64,000 nt of DNA from Dittrichia graveolens. Its lineage: Eukaryota > Streptophyta > Magnoliopsida > Asterales > Asteraceae. Positions within the stretch are counted from its first letter, which is position 1, and each line of letters begins with the position of its first letter. Location of the stretch: NCBI GenBank assembly GCA_038502395.1, contig JARJIL010000004.1, forward strand, positions 31,390,647 through 31,454,646. Direction: 5' to 3'. Below the pieces are notes generated by a model. The model saw nothing but the letters and a program-made list of their open reading frames with translations, did not search any database and had not been told where the DNA came from. Shown here one piece after another: positions 24,328-35,702 of this stretch. The position numbers were made by a program, and so were the translations under genes.

Positions 24328-25582
24328 TGTTGGGAAAAATAGGCTTATAAATATATCCTCTTTTGTTGACACAAAAATTTACAACTTGTTTATATAATTG
24401 TATGTATTAACATTAACATATGTGCACATATACATAAATATATTCAATCAAATATATTCTCATCTATAATCTACAAAACAAGTTTCATCAAATGGCCAAG
24501 CTCCAATCGTCAAGATCCGAGTTCAAGTAGAAGCCGATGTCGAAGATTCCTACAAACAAACGTTTGAAGTTTATGAGCTTACAAAATAAATTATCAAATG
24601 AGTTTAAGTTTTTATAAAATAATTTTTATAAAAATTGAGAATTTTTTTATAAAATCACAAGCTTGGTAGTCAAAGCAAATGAATTCCTATTTTGGCAAAT
24701 ACTAAACATAATCTTCTATTGAAATAAGCCAAAACCATATTTAGCAAAAGGAATCTCTCAAAGAGGTAAACTTCCAACATGCTTTGTGCATTTGGTTTCC
24801 AAACTACCATTTTCATGATTAAATTCAAACTTAAGAAGTATGACACTAACCCAACTTTTCTAAAGCTTCTTTTCAGTGCATTTTTATGGTAAAAATGGGT
24901 TGTGTGTAGTTTTGGTAAAAGGCCAACGTCTATATTCACAAGGCTCAAATAGTTCCAGCAGGCTGACGGTCGATGCCATGGTCGACCGTGAATAGTCTGG
25001 ACACTTTTTAGCTTGCACTTTTTTCCTTATTTAAGGCAACTCAAGTCTTATTTTTTACCAACCTCTTGCCATCTGAAAAAAACAAAGAATACATAAAAAT
25101 CTTGTGAGCTCATATTCCTTGATAAACCAAGATCAAGAATCAAGCAAGAGTGAAAGCATTCAAGTTCAATTACTTTATTACTTTCATACATATTTGTAAT
25201 AGTGTGAGGATCATCTCTAGCCTATAAAATTAGAGAGAAGTGAGGATCAACTCTAGCCTTTCAAATTAGAGTGAAGTGAGGTTTATCTTAGCCTTGTTTG
25301 CAAGAGTGAAGTGTAATTCTTGTAAGCTAAAAAGAGAAGTTGTAAAAGGTTTATCTCTACCTTCAAAGGGAGAAGTTAGTGGAGCAACTCTTGGTGGGTG
25401 AGGCCAAGGAGTGGATGTAGAGCAAGGTTGTTAACCCTTGCTTGAACCACTATAAATCATTGTGTCCTAGCTACTTCATTGGTGATATCTTTCTTCCTTA
25501 AATTCTTTATTTACTTGCAAATATTGTTAAAAATTTCAAAAAGTGGGCATATAACCTATTCACCCTCCTCTAGGTTCTAACA
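24328..25582 (+). repeat. 3' LTR of SIRE-like element (1255 bp)
   Basis: Follows polypurine tract 24314-24327. Same ends as the 5' LTR. The palindrome at 24964-24990 is in a shorter, altered form. The right flank begins directly with gypsy-derived sequence. Confidence 0.93.
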
Positions 25583-25641
25583 CTACTGTTCTGGGAAACA
25601 CCTGAAGCTGCTATCATCTGAATAGCTAGTACACTTAACTT
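25583..25641. repeat. 59-bp fragment of gypsy internal sequence at the LTR junction
   Basis: Nearly identical to 6034-6092 (two mismatches by eye). It starts exactly at the SIRE LTR end and stops where old LTR sequence begins. It is not contiguous with either flank in the gypsy element. Confidence 0.85.
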
Positions 25642-26810
25642 CATAGACAACTACACCACCTGCGTAGCTATATACCTTATCGCTTTTCTGGTACACATCT
25701 ACACTAACTGCGTAGCTTATGTACTCTGATAACGCTCTTGTGCATAGCTATACCACCTACATAGTTATATACCACTGTTGTACAATATATGTACATCATA
25801 GCTATAACAAATAACAAAGATAACATACAATTTGTAACATGTATACTATACACTGCTCATACAAAAGAAATAGTAAACTCACCTTATATATGATTACTGT
25901 GTTAAACAAATAAAGCGTTTTGTAAGGTATCCAGGAACCTCTCTATACCAAAGAATAGGCTAAACATCATAAACTAAACAAACTGAATCTGAAAATGGGC
26001 CTACACAAGTATGTACCCTTTTCGACTGAATTCGGTCAACACCATCATATTCAGTCACTAAACCACCAAGTTACGCAACCGAATTACATGGGTGTGTACC
26101 CTTCTCGACTGTGGGTTTCACGCAACTATGAAATTCTATCCCCCAAACTCACGAAAACTTAGTTATTTACGGTTCATTAATCACTATAGATGTCTTAGAG
26201 CTTCAAGAGTCGTACATGGTTGAAACCTCTTTCCTAAACCGAACCATCTTCGACCGGAAATCCCGGTGTCTCACATCCCAATCGGGAGTTTGTAACCCGA
26301 ATCAAATTGTCGCCGGAATCCTTCAAGTTGGTGTCATTTGCTCTGATCCTCTCTCTCTCTCTCTCTTGGTCGTAGCACATAAACGCATACACAATGATAA
26401 TACAGATCGATAAGGGCTACTGTTTAGCTAGCATTTGGGCCTTGGTGCCCTAATTGAATATACATACGAGTGTGTGTTGTCCTATCGGGCCTAAGCCAAA
26501 CTCTGATTAATTGCCTTACAATTGACAAGCTCAATAAGAGTATATATACAATTATACATGCAGACACTTGACCCATCTTTATTACCATCAAAATTAATAG
26601 ACCCAAATCACAACCAAGAGATCACTAGCCCAACACTAATTTACTTTATAAAAAAAGTAATGAAAAATTATGATAGAAAACGAATATTACAATTCTCCCC
26701 CACTTGAATACGGTTTCATCCTCGAAATCTTCTCCTGATTCCCAAGTCCACTTCGATCCCTTACAAAGTTACCACCGAACCTTGACCGTTACTATCTGTT
26801 TATTACGCAG
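25642..26810 (-). mobile_element. Old gypsy 3' LTR part plus polypurine tract and chromodomain remnant
   Basis: Sequence from 25642 to 26691 aligns loosely with the LTR at 3390-4554 (TTGTGCATAGCTAYACCACC; GAAAATGGGCCTACAC). It ends GAATATTACA, then a polypurine tract complement (CTCCCCCACTTG, 26695-26706). Minus-strand translation of the next 60 bases gives GSKWTWESGEDFEDETVFK, the last part of a chromovirus integrase chromodomain. Compare GSEWTWESEDEM in the intact frame at the right edge of the window. The element is truncated at about 26810. It may be the remainder of the old LTR seen at 2699-3049. Confidence 0.7.
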
Positions 26811-28285
26811 CTACTATTTAAACAAATGATAGTTTTAAGTTTTTTAAATATTGACTTAGTTAAGTCGCATACGAGTATAATAACGTATATCTAACTTAGA
26901 TCATGTTAAGTACATATATTATTTACTTTTTGGATAAAAGTAATTTAATTATTTAATTAATGATTATGTTTTACTCTACGTTTTAAAATGTTACGTGACT
27001 ATTATTTTTTAATATAAAATAGATTAAATGTTAGTATGATACATGGATTATTATTGATTTAAAAAATTATTAATATTAAATATTAATACAAAAGATATTA
27101 AATAATTATAAGACGAGAAAGAAATATAAATTTAACAGGATGATAAATAATAAGTATTAAAAATAATATGTTTAAATGTTGATTAGGAGACACTAGTTTA
27201 AAATATAACTAATGAATCAAATTGTTATAATACTTCCTTATTCTAAATGTTTGTCAAATTTAGTGCCATTCTTTCATTAGTGAAATAATGTATACGAATA
27301 TATCTCAAAATTGAAAATAAATAAATAAACTTTGATAATAAGAGATAATAACACTTATTTAACGAATAATGAAGATGCTAATCGAGATAGAGTCAAGAAA
27401 TGTATTATGAACTATTTTTGATAAGATCTAAATTTCTTCATCTTATTGGTATTTTGTATTTTGCATTTTATGTAAGAAACTTTATGCTTTCATAGAAGAA
27501 AATTATGGATAAAAAATCAAAATTTTATTCACCCTTTTTTTTCAAATATTATCAAATATTTGAAGATGAATATAAGATTTATCGCTAGATATGTCGATTG
27601 AGGATATGATTTGATCGTCATAGAATGCTACATGAGTTTTCTAGTTACATACTACCAGAGTTTTTTTTATATTTTCAAACAATTTGATTTATTTTATAAT
27701 TGATAAAGATCTGCTTCTTAATATATTTATAGTAAAAATTGGTTTTAATTTTGACCTAGAGGGTTGAGATTGCATGTTTAATAAAGACTCTTAATTTTGA
27801 CTAAATAAATTGCTAAAATTGTTTAATAAAGTTGATCTATTTATCTTATTAATGTTATATGTTTAAACTATTATTTTAAACAAATCAATTTGTTTTTTTA
27901 GTTCATGATTTATTGTAAAACTTTAATGTCAAACTTGAGTTTTTAATTTTAATTAAATTAATGATAAGGATTTAATTTTGATTAAATAAAAAGTTAGGAT
28001 TATCAAATAGAATTGATGAAAGATTAGTCTTTTATTTATATTAAAAGACAAAAAGTAACTAGAATAAAATCTGTTAGTCAATTCTGATTATTAATTTAGA
28101 TAAAAATGTAATTTATCAAATATCAACAATTTATTTTGAAAATAATTAAAACCCAATATTGTCTTTTTTTAATCAATAATCCCAAATACCTTGACCATCC
28201 ATTTAGCTAAAATTGAAATTTGGAAACCCCTTAAAAATAAGTGCCAAAAGAATAAATATATTAGCCCGATGGTTAAACGTGTTTA
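26811..28285. other. AT-rich intergenic stretch, nothing recognised
   Basis: No frame longer than about 60 codons, no clear terminal repeats and no RNA gene motif seen. Composition is very AT-rich. Confidence 0.6.
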
Positions 28286-28824
28286 TTTAACCCAACAAAT
28301 GATGACGATTTCTTCCAGAGTTGTAGAGCTCGTTGATGGCCTCTTTCCTTTGTTCCTCTCGATAGATCGTTGAGGTTTCTTTAGCTCTACCTCGTCATCT
28401 TCATCATCATTGTTTAAATCCAAATTACAGTGTGTATAGGGAGACTTGGTCGTGTAATTTTTTGAATATGACATCTTGCTACGTTTTGTTGGCCGGGAAG
28501 TAGTCTTCACATCGGCTGTATTTGGCGCCATTTTAGACATTTTTTAAGGATGTCCCAAGATTTTTCACGGCTGGAAGAAGCCCAGTTGTCGTCCTCTCAG
28601 TATCGGTATTGCGCCGTTGTATAATATTGATTTCTCTTGTTCTACTTGCTCTAGTATTTATCAATTGGTGTAGTTGCCAGCAAACACCGATATCTTCTTG
28701 TTCAAATCTTTAAGTTTGGAAGTGATTTGATGAACGTTTTTATACTCACCACGACCCATTGCATGTGAAACACGTTCTCAATTCGACCCCAACAAATCCT
28801 TAAATTTGTATATGTTAATATAAC

Positions 28825-28871
<47 letters not shown>

Positions 28872-29530
28872 TAATTATATTAATAATTATACTAATACTA
28901 ATACCAATAACAACAACAACAATAATAATAATAATAATAATATTAAACGTAAAACAAAAACAATAATAATAAACGTAAAATAATAATACCAATATTAATA
29001 ATAATAATATTAAACGTAAAATAATAATAATAAATAAATAAATAAGAATAACCATTTGTTTGTACATTTCCAACAACGGTGTACTTTGAAATGTCAACTC
29101 ACACAGATTCTAACGCCACTTCTCGTCTGCAGTCCATGATAGTGCTTTTGATCTTTTTCAAAAAAAATAAAAATAAAATTCTTTCCCGCTTGCTTCGGGT
29201 GTGATTGTTGTGTCAGGTTTGATTGTGGTTTTTCGGTTGTATGGTTTACGGAACATACTCATCTTCTTGCAATTGTGGTATCTCCATTTGGTTCAAGATT
29301 TGGAACTTGCTGGGCGCGGGGGATGATGTTGAAATTACCAGGAAGAAAAACTTGTTAGAACAACCATTGATACGTAAATGTTGCGGAGTATAACCTTGTT
29401 GCGATAATTATTAGAAACTCATGGATGTATCTTGTTGCAAAATATAACATTGTTGTGTAAATTATTAGAAGCCGGAGGACGGATTATCTGGGATTGCGGG
29501 GTTGAACCCAAATTCCTCACTCAGTTGTGA
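28286..29530 (-). pseudogene. Broken Myb/SANT-like (NAM-associated type) gene
   Basis: Read on the minus strand, pieces of one protein appear in the right order: SWTADEKW (29113-29144), STPLLEMYKQM, CWGRIENVFH (about 28773-28800), HQITSKLKDLNKKISVFAG (about 28676-28735), REKSWDILKK (about 28545-28575), then NLDLNNDDEDDEVELKKP (28370-28425). This order matches the plant trihelix/Myb-like family that accompanies PIF/Harbinger transposons and is often labelled NAM-associated; it is recognised from memory. An AAT/AAC microsatellite (28824-29045) splits the domain, and stops or frameshifts occur throughout. The 3' part (85 codons, 28283-28540) is still open. It may be a transposon gene or a decayed host copy. 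Confidence 0.6.
28824..29045. repeat. Interrupted AAT microsatellite
   Basis: About 220 bp of AAT/ATA with ATTAAACGTAAAAT interruptions repeated three times. The long isoleucine-rich frame on the minus strand is an artefact of it. Confidence 0.95.
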
Positions 29531-29599
29531 CAAGATGTATGTATGGTGAAATTTGAATCAATGATGAAGTAATAAAAAATAAAATAAGATGCAAGTTCT

Positions 29600-29608
29600 T
29601 ATTTATAG
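29600..29608 (-). promoter_or_regulatory. Possible TATA box upstream of the broken Myb-like gene
   Basis: The minus strand reads CTATAAATA, roughly 60-80 bases before the start of the recognisable remnant. A retained promoter would suggest a former independent gene. Confidence 0.35.
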
Positions 29609-29609
29609 A

Positions 29610-30680
29610 ACATTTTGGAGATGCAGAGAGTTTTAATGTGAACAAATGGTTGAAAGTGTTGAATATATATAGTGTACGTTACAAAGTGAAAAGAAATTAA
29701 AACTTGATATTCATTAAAGTAACAGTTGGTTTTAATAGACTATAAATAAAATTATTTTTTTAAATTTTCTAATCATTAAAGAACGGTTTTTATTTTTAAA
29801 AATGTGGAGAATTGGTCGTGTTAGGGGATTCGTGATAGTCACTTGATCAGGTTATATCATGGGGGGGTATCGGTGACGAGAAAAGACAAACTAATACAGG
29901 AGGTTGTCTAAACCATGCCAAATGGGTTTAACTTCTTCTTCATTTCAATACGTGTATCCAGCCTCAGCCTTAACTCTAACTAGTTTCGTCAAACACACCT
30001 CATATGCTGTAAATATGTAGTGATTGATGATTTGGTAATAATATTATTTTCTATGTTTACACCTATGCAGGATTTGAGTTTCTATTAAGTAATATATTCC
30101 GGTTCGATTCTTGTTTGTTGCATATTCAAACACAATTGCCATAATCCCATATAAAATGCGTATCTTCTTTGTTGCCCTTTACATATGTAGAGGAGTAGGT
30201 TAATAATTTTAGCTTACTTAATTTTTAAGAGATTAAACATTTAAGCTAAATGCTTTGTACTATAGTATAGATATAAATTAAGCATATGATTATGGTGATT
30301 TAATAAATAGTATATCATTACTCATTTTATTATTTAAGTTTTAAAGTTAATTCAAGTGGTTATTTTTGGAGTGGGGTATACATAATGTAGCAAAGATAAA
30401 AAAATGATATATTATTCTATCTTTTTTTTTTCTTTTATCTTTCTATTTATCACAACACGATACCTAATCTTCACTAATCCTAGTAGAAATAAATAGTTTA
30501 TTTTTTGAATAACGAATTTAATAGGCCGGGTTCGCAGAGACATAAATATAGAGCAATATGTGAGTCCCAAGCCACGTATCATAAAAGAATAATACCCCTA
30601 CTATTTTATAAAAAAACCTTACTATCCAAACTCGAAACCAATACATGTACTATAAGGTAAAAGTAGTAGAAATAAACAGT
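29610..30680. other. Intergenic, AT-rich; nothing firm
   Basis: No frame, terminal repeat or RNA gene could be supported. The right part should include the distal promoter of the HIKESHI-like gene. Confidence 0.5.
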
Positions 30681-30774
30681 TTATGATCGGAAGACATGAT
30701 GAGGTTGATGATTACCTAGCTGGTCAAGTGTTGGTCTCGATTGTTCTAGATTTCCTAACTCGTCGTCTCGATTG

Positions 30775-30782
30775 TTCTAGAA
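30775..30782 (+). promoter_or_regulatory. Possible heat-shock element core
   Basis: TTCTAGAA fits the two-unit core TTCnnGAA, about 90 bases before the start codon. A second near-copy of the surrounding TCTCGATTGTTCTAGA lies 31 bases upstream but ends in GAT instead of GAA. HIKESHI-family proteins act in heat stress, so heat regulation would make sense; this is inference. Confidence 0.4.
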
Positions 30783-30872
30783 TCTGCGTGATCAAACAAA
30801 ATACAATCTCCCAAATTAAAACCCTGAATTTGTTTCTGTTTTCATCTCAAATTGCAGAGAAAATCAAGAATA

Positions 30873-31524
30873 ATGTTCGGCGTTGTCTTCCCAAATCGGA
30901 GTTTTCCGATTGATATCTCCACTTTTGCTCAAATCGACACTTTCCATTGGCTTCTCGACATGAACACCTTCGTTGGTAATCTCAAATTCACACTAAACAC
31001 ACACACACACACAGAGTAGCAAGTAATGAAACCCTAATTCCTGAATTTTTCATTTTGCAGGTGAATCATATGATTCGATTCGCCAAGTTTGCATTTTCCT
31101 CCTGAATAACTTCACTCTTCCTGCTGACAAAGCCCTAGCTGTCTACATCCAGTCGCCGGGCTCCCCTTTCCTATTCGTCGGTGCCGTAACCCTAGCCCGC
31201 CCTTCCGCCGTCCTTAACCTCCCCTGGCCTGACCCCGGCGGCGAAGGACTGCTTCCTGATCCTAACGCTACCCCTCTCTCAGCCAAAATTGGTGTTTCTG
31301 TTGAAGATCTATCCTCACTTTCTTCTCTTGATGTGGTCGCTGACAAAAATATTCAACGCATGGCAATGAAGGTCGGGGAGAATTTGTTTAATTTTATGCA
31401 GTCGTTTTGTGGAGTTGATGGGAGTAAGTTGGTGGTGCCAATGGATATATTGGATAGATGGTTTAACAAGTTTCAAGAACGGGCTAAACGAGATCCTGAG
31501 TACCTCAAAGGTTTTGCTTTGTAG
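30873..31524 (+). CDS. HIKESHI-like protein (OPI10/DUF775 family)
   Basis: Two exons, 30873-30975 and 31061-31524, joined by an 85-bp GT-AG intron in phase 1, give 188 residues. The N-terminus MFGVVFPNRSFPIDISTF and the sequences IDTFHWLLDMNTFVG, CIFLLNNFTLPADKALAVYI, SAKIGVSVEDLSSLSSLDVV, MAMKVGENLFNFMQSFCG and VVPMDILDRWFNKFQERA are strongly typical of plant OPI10/HIKESHI homologs over the full length. Family knowledge: animal Hikeshi carries HSP70 into the nucleus under heat stress, and an Arabidopsis homolog contributes to thermotolerance. The start is the first ATG giving the family N-terminus; an upstream frame at 30683 is out of phase and not family-like. No truncation or missing region is seen, so it is likely functional. 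Confidence 0.95.
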
Positions 31525-31949
31525 TCGATTATATGAGGTACATTTCGATTGCAGTTTAGCTGTTCGATTAAATGCCTGTGATCGTTAATTAATCGGTTTT
31601 AGGGCAAGTGTAATTTGATCTTTTGATGTGAAAACTTGTTCTTGATATGGGTGCAAATCCAGTGCCATTTTCTTCTTATTTGAACACAATTGTTTGTTGC
31701 AACCACTGAATGATGTCCAGGTTGAGCACAAACTTGAGATCAAAACATATAATTAGTTGACTTCAAGTTCAACCCGATTTCTTACTGGGTTTATTATGTC
31801 AATCTGGAATCTAGATTTTTTGTTGAACACAATTCTAGTAGATATTTTGAGCTCTTAAGTTGATTAGGGACAGTTTTGATGGATATTTTCAAGCTGTTCA
31901 GGCTTTAGAATATGAATCAAATCTCTCTGTAGCCAGTCTCAAGTTAGCA
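31525..31949. other. 3' flank of HIKESHI-like gene
   Basis: Presumed 3' untranslated and downstream sequence. No other feature seen. Confidence 0.5.
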
Positions 31950-32252
31950 TTAGAGCATGGGAAGTGGGTTGCGGGGAGCCCATGTCAGGCCCCCTTTGGT
32001 GTGGGAACACCATCCCCACCTTCCTTACGGTCCTGCAAAATGCCCCTCCCACTCGGTAGCCTTCTCCCGCACAGTAGATCCTCTCTCTCATTTTCTCTCA
32101 TTTTATTTCACACGTTTAAAATAAGGACAGAGAAGATGAAAGATGGGTATTTCTTAGGTCGAAAGGAGGAGAGAGAAAAAAAATAGAGAATATCCACTCT
32201 TGTGGAATTGAAAGATGGTGGGTCGGGAGTCTACCTCTCCTCATGCTCTTAG
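31950..32252. mobile_element. Candidate MITE with AGAGCATG ends
   Basis: The left end AGAGCATGGGAAG and the reverse complement of the right end (AGAGCATGAGGAG) agree at 10 of 13 positions over a roughly 300-bp, locally GC-rich insert in AT-rich flanks. The candidate 8-bp target copies (TAGCATTA and TAGGATGA) agree at only six positions, so the boundaries are uncertain. Confidence 0.35.
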
Positions 32253-33039
32253 GATGACTCTTTAAGCAATCAAGTCAATTTTAACTTGGCCTAAACAGAC
32301 TAATATCCATCTTTGATAGGCTTACAGCCTTACATCATGTTGTATGCTTAGGACTTTAGTCTATCGTGTAATCCATGCACAAGAGAAAAACATGAGCTTA
32401 AATGGTATTTTTGTTATAAAATCTTAGTCTCTCTCCATACCACATCTTGTATCTCGATCCCCATATATTCAAAACATCACTGACCTTTGCGTTAGTCATT
32501 TGGGCAACAAAAACCACTACAGTCTCAGTTTTCTAGGTTGTTCATCTATATCTACCAGTGGGGTTTTAAGCAATTTGTTGCAGCTTTGTATCTGGAAGAC
32601 AAAACCTGATAGATGATTTAGCGAAAGAAGTTCTTTCTGATTTGAATCAAGAAAGACAATGAATTTATGGCAGCCAAAGATTTAAGCAATACATTGTAGT
32701 GATTCATTGCGGCCAGGATGGTCCATTCATGGCAGCCTCATGTTTGGATGACAAAACCTGATTTTCGAATATTCGAGTAAACTTGGTCCTTTTTTTATAT
32801 AATAAGCTGTTTTATGTTTTACATTGATTTCCATTATGGAGAATATTGTTTCTGATTTGGTATTTTTATGTGTTCTAATGACATACATGCAAAACATGAA
32901 GGTCAACGTCTCGGCATTAAGAAAGTGGAGTTTGTTGTGAAAGAAAAAGCCGGACATTCACTTTTTCATGAATATTCATAGTTGTAAAAGGCTTCAACAA
33001 CTCATTGTATGAATTCTGCAGAGTAGGAGTCTAATATCT

Positions 33040-33960
33040 TGTGATGCAATGTGATTAAGTTAGTTATGCTGTTATGTATTTAGTTACAAGTTCCTAGTCG
33101 GTTAGTACTTAGTTACTTACTCTTTTTTTTGTATATAAACCAGCATACTATTCATTTCTCCTCAATAATGAAGTTTTACACCAGTTCAATATTCTCTCTC
33201 TCTCTCTTCGAAGTCTGATATGGTATGAGAGCTAATACCGATGAATTGTTGGTGTTATGCAAATATCCATAAGATCAATCGCATATAAAACTTGAAGAAA
33301 CCAATTCTTTAATCAATCAAATCTACAATCAATTCAACTTTGTGAAGACTCTCCATTATGGCTCCAGGACTAGAAGTTACAAACACAGAGGATATCAAGT
33401 CTGTACACCATCCTCTTCACTTCCATCAGAACGATAATTCATGTATGATCTTAATCTCGAAGAAGCTCACTAGATCTAAAAATTAAAGCACCCTGAATAA
33501 AAGATTGATGCCAAATAGGTAAGAATCTGAGTTTTGTAAACTCTGCCATCAGATTTGTGGTTAGAATTACACGAACGCTATTCTCAATTTGATGGACATA
33601 GGATCTATCAAGTCACAAATGAAATCACTTCATTACAACAAGGAAATGGAACAATCGAAGCTTATTATCATAATCCTAAAGGATTATGGGACAAATTTGA
33701 TGCATTAGGAGCACCATATGTTTGTATTTGTAAATGCGACTATGAGGATCGCAAGGTCAATGGTGAAAGAGATCATCGAAAGAGGTTAATTCAATTTCTT
33801 ATGTGTTTGTATGAAAGCTGCGCAATGTGAGTCAAGTTCTCCTCACGCAACCTTTCCTGCTCGGGCAAAAGCATATGGAATGCTCGGATAAGAAGGGAAA
33901 CAAAGGGAAATTCAAAAGCGATCTCCAATAACACCAAGTCCACTCAATTCCATATCAAAC
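33040..33960 (+). mobile_element. Copia remnant: LTR end, primer-binding site and gag
   Basis: An LTR-like segment (33040-33215) with TATATAAACC and a CT run ends before TGGTATGAGAGCTAAT (33224 on), a primer-binding site with one mismatch to TGGTATCAGAGC. At 33358 a frame reads MAPGLEVTNTEDIKSV and then HPLHFHQNDNSCMILISKKL, matching the copia gag N-terminal domain. After a break, 33555-33830 reads LWLELHERYSQFDGHRIYQV and EITSLQQGNGTIEAYYH, the UBN2-type gag core. Pol and the second LTR are absent. Confidence 0.8.
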
Positions 33961-34140
33961 AGCTACAAACATGGTTATGAAAATCAGCATCAGATGAAAA
34001 GAAGTCATCATTTAAATGGCAGATATACACTCATTTATTGCTTTACTGATACAAATCCACCTCAAATGGCAGGTATAACACTCATTTATTGCTTCATATG
34101 TATCTAAATCTAAAGAAACTTGGATAATTAGTATCGATAC

Positions 34141-35702
34141 TATAACACCCTAAAAGTAATTTATGATGTAAGTTATTTTATTTAGTCAATTAAAAAGTCA
34201 AACCTTTATTTTTAGTTTATCTTATTTGAAATTGCGAGAAATACGTATCTATTGTCACAAAATAACAAGATAAGTAACAAAAGGACTCATATTGTTAAGT
34301 TGTTAAAATATTTGCTTAAATGTAACTACGTGGATGGTTTTGTGATAATAATATGAAGAAAAGAAATAGAAAGACCAATATTGACAAATGGCCAACGTGC
34401 TTAGTATTTATGGGGTGTTTGACATTTTTTAGAAGTCAAAATTCAAGTTGGTTTGCCTGGAGAGTTCGAGAAGAGAGGAGCAACGTAAAACCCAGATTTC
34501 TTCTTTGTGTCAATTGGTGGCTTAAGCATTAATGTAATTTTGATTACATTAGTTTAGTGATAAAGGTGATTTCTTCTTAGTATCCTAGGTGGACATGGGT
34601 CTTTTCAAGCCCTTGAAGGGTAGGTCATGCCTGGTGGTACACCCTGTCCCTTGTAGGTACGGTATGCCCATGTCATGTAGACTCAGGCCGTATAGGGCTA
34701 GGGTTTGGCATAGGACGTAGCACGGTCTACATTAGCGTGTTGTGGCTGTGAGATAAGACACATGTGTGTCCAACCTTGTCAGTTGCCAATAGTAGAACAA
34801 ATGAGTTGTTTTTAGAAGGTAACTTGTTGTAGGCGATCGTTGCTGATTATTTGGTGATTATCTTCTTATGGACAATTGCTTGAGACTCTAATTGACGATA
34901 AATGGTGAGTTATACAATCCCTACTAATATGCTAGATGCATATGTGTATATTGTGTATTATGTGATGATATATGAGATGGTATGTGATTTGATGATGGCC
35001 AATGTGGCAAATTGTTATTTAATGCAACTAACTAGATGTTGATGTAGCATCTAGGTCGATGTGACTTTGAGAAGTCGGGGACTACTGGTGGTCAATGTGA
35101 TTGTTGAGTAATATCTCATATCAAACGAAAATGACTTTGTAATGTATTTAATAAGGGTCTTGGGTTATTTCACTCATAACCAACTGGTTTTGAGTTGGAA
35201 TCCTACAAACTTATATAGTATTAAGGCAAGGTTCACCCGTGGTTCATCAAAGGCCACAAGGACTCCGCGTAACCATAAGTATTCACATGTTAAGCGTGAA
35301 AAAAATGAATGCCACATGTGAGTGGTCGTGTTAGTAATGTCCCAATGTCTCATATCGGACTGAAAGTTACTTGTAATGTGTGTTTGTATGCAATTGGACG
35401 TGATGAATTACATGCATACAAGATGTGTGTGCACCTATGTGTGCTGGTATGAGATTGTGTACTCACTAAGTTGTGCCTAATAGTGTGTTGTTATTTCTAT
35501 TGTAGGAATAGACAGAGGGAAGGCTGGATTGATAGCTTAAGGCTTCCACGTGCTAACTTTTGTTAAACAAAATCATTTTGGGTGTTTGTAAACTTCTTGA
35601 CTTTTGGCTGTAAGTTAATTAGTACTTTGTACAAAGTGTGTTAATTACATAAAAGAATGCTTTCATGTTTATTAAATACTTTAAAAAATAAGGTTTTTAT
35701 AA
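34141..35702 (+). repeat. Gypsy-type LTR, plus strand
   Basis: It starts TATAACACCCTAAAAG, a one-base variant of the common TGTAACACCC start, and ends before TTGATATCAGAGTTG (35704 on), a degenerate tRNA-iMet primer-binding site. Length is about 1.56 kb. No coding sequence. The second LTR was not found. Confidence 0.6.

Larger units (their letters stand above)
18002..25582 (+). mobile_element. SIRE/Maximus-like Ty1-copia element, degraded
   Basis: LTRs at 18002-19289 and 24328-25582 begin TGTTGGGAAAAATAGG and end GGTTCTAACA. A tRNA-iMet primer-binding site lies at 19292-19303 and a polypurine tract at 24314-24327. Gag with a long coiled coil and a long non-coding region after RNase H fit the SIRE/Maximus lineage; this assignment is from my reading and not a tree. 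Pol has lost integrase C-terminal and most RNase H sequence and carries several stops. No target duplication can be assigned because both outer flanks are rearranged. Confidence 0.88.

Noticed and set aside
28702..29097. 131-codon isoleucine-rich frame on the minus strand
   Set aside because: Mostly a translated AAT microsatellite; only its ends belong to the broken Myb-like gene.
30683..30913. 76-codon frame upstream of the HIKESHI-like gene as an alternative N-terminus
   Set aside because: It is in a different frame from the conserved MFGVVFPNRSF start and has no family similarity.
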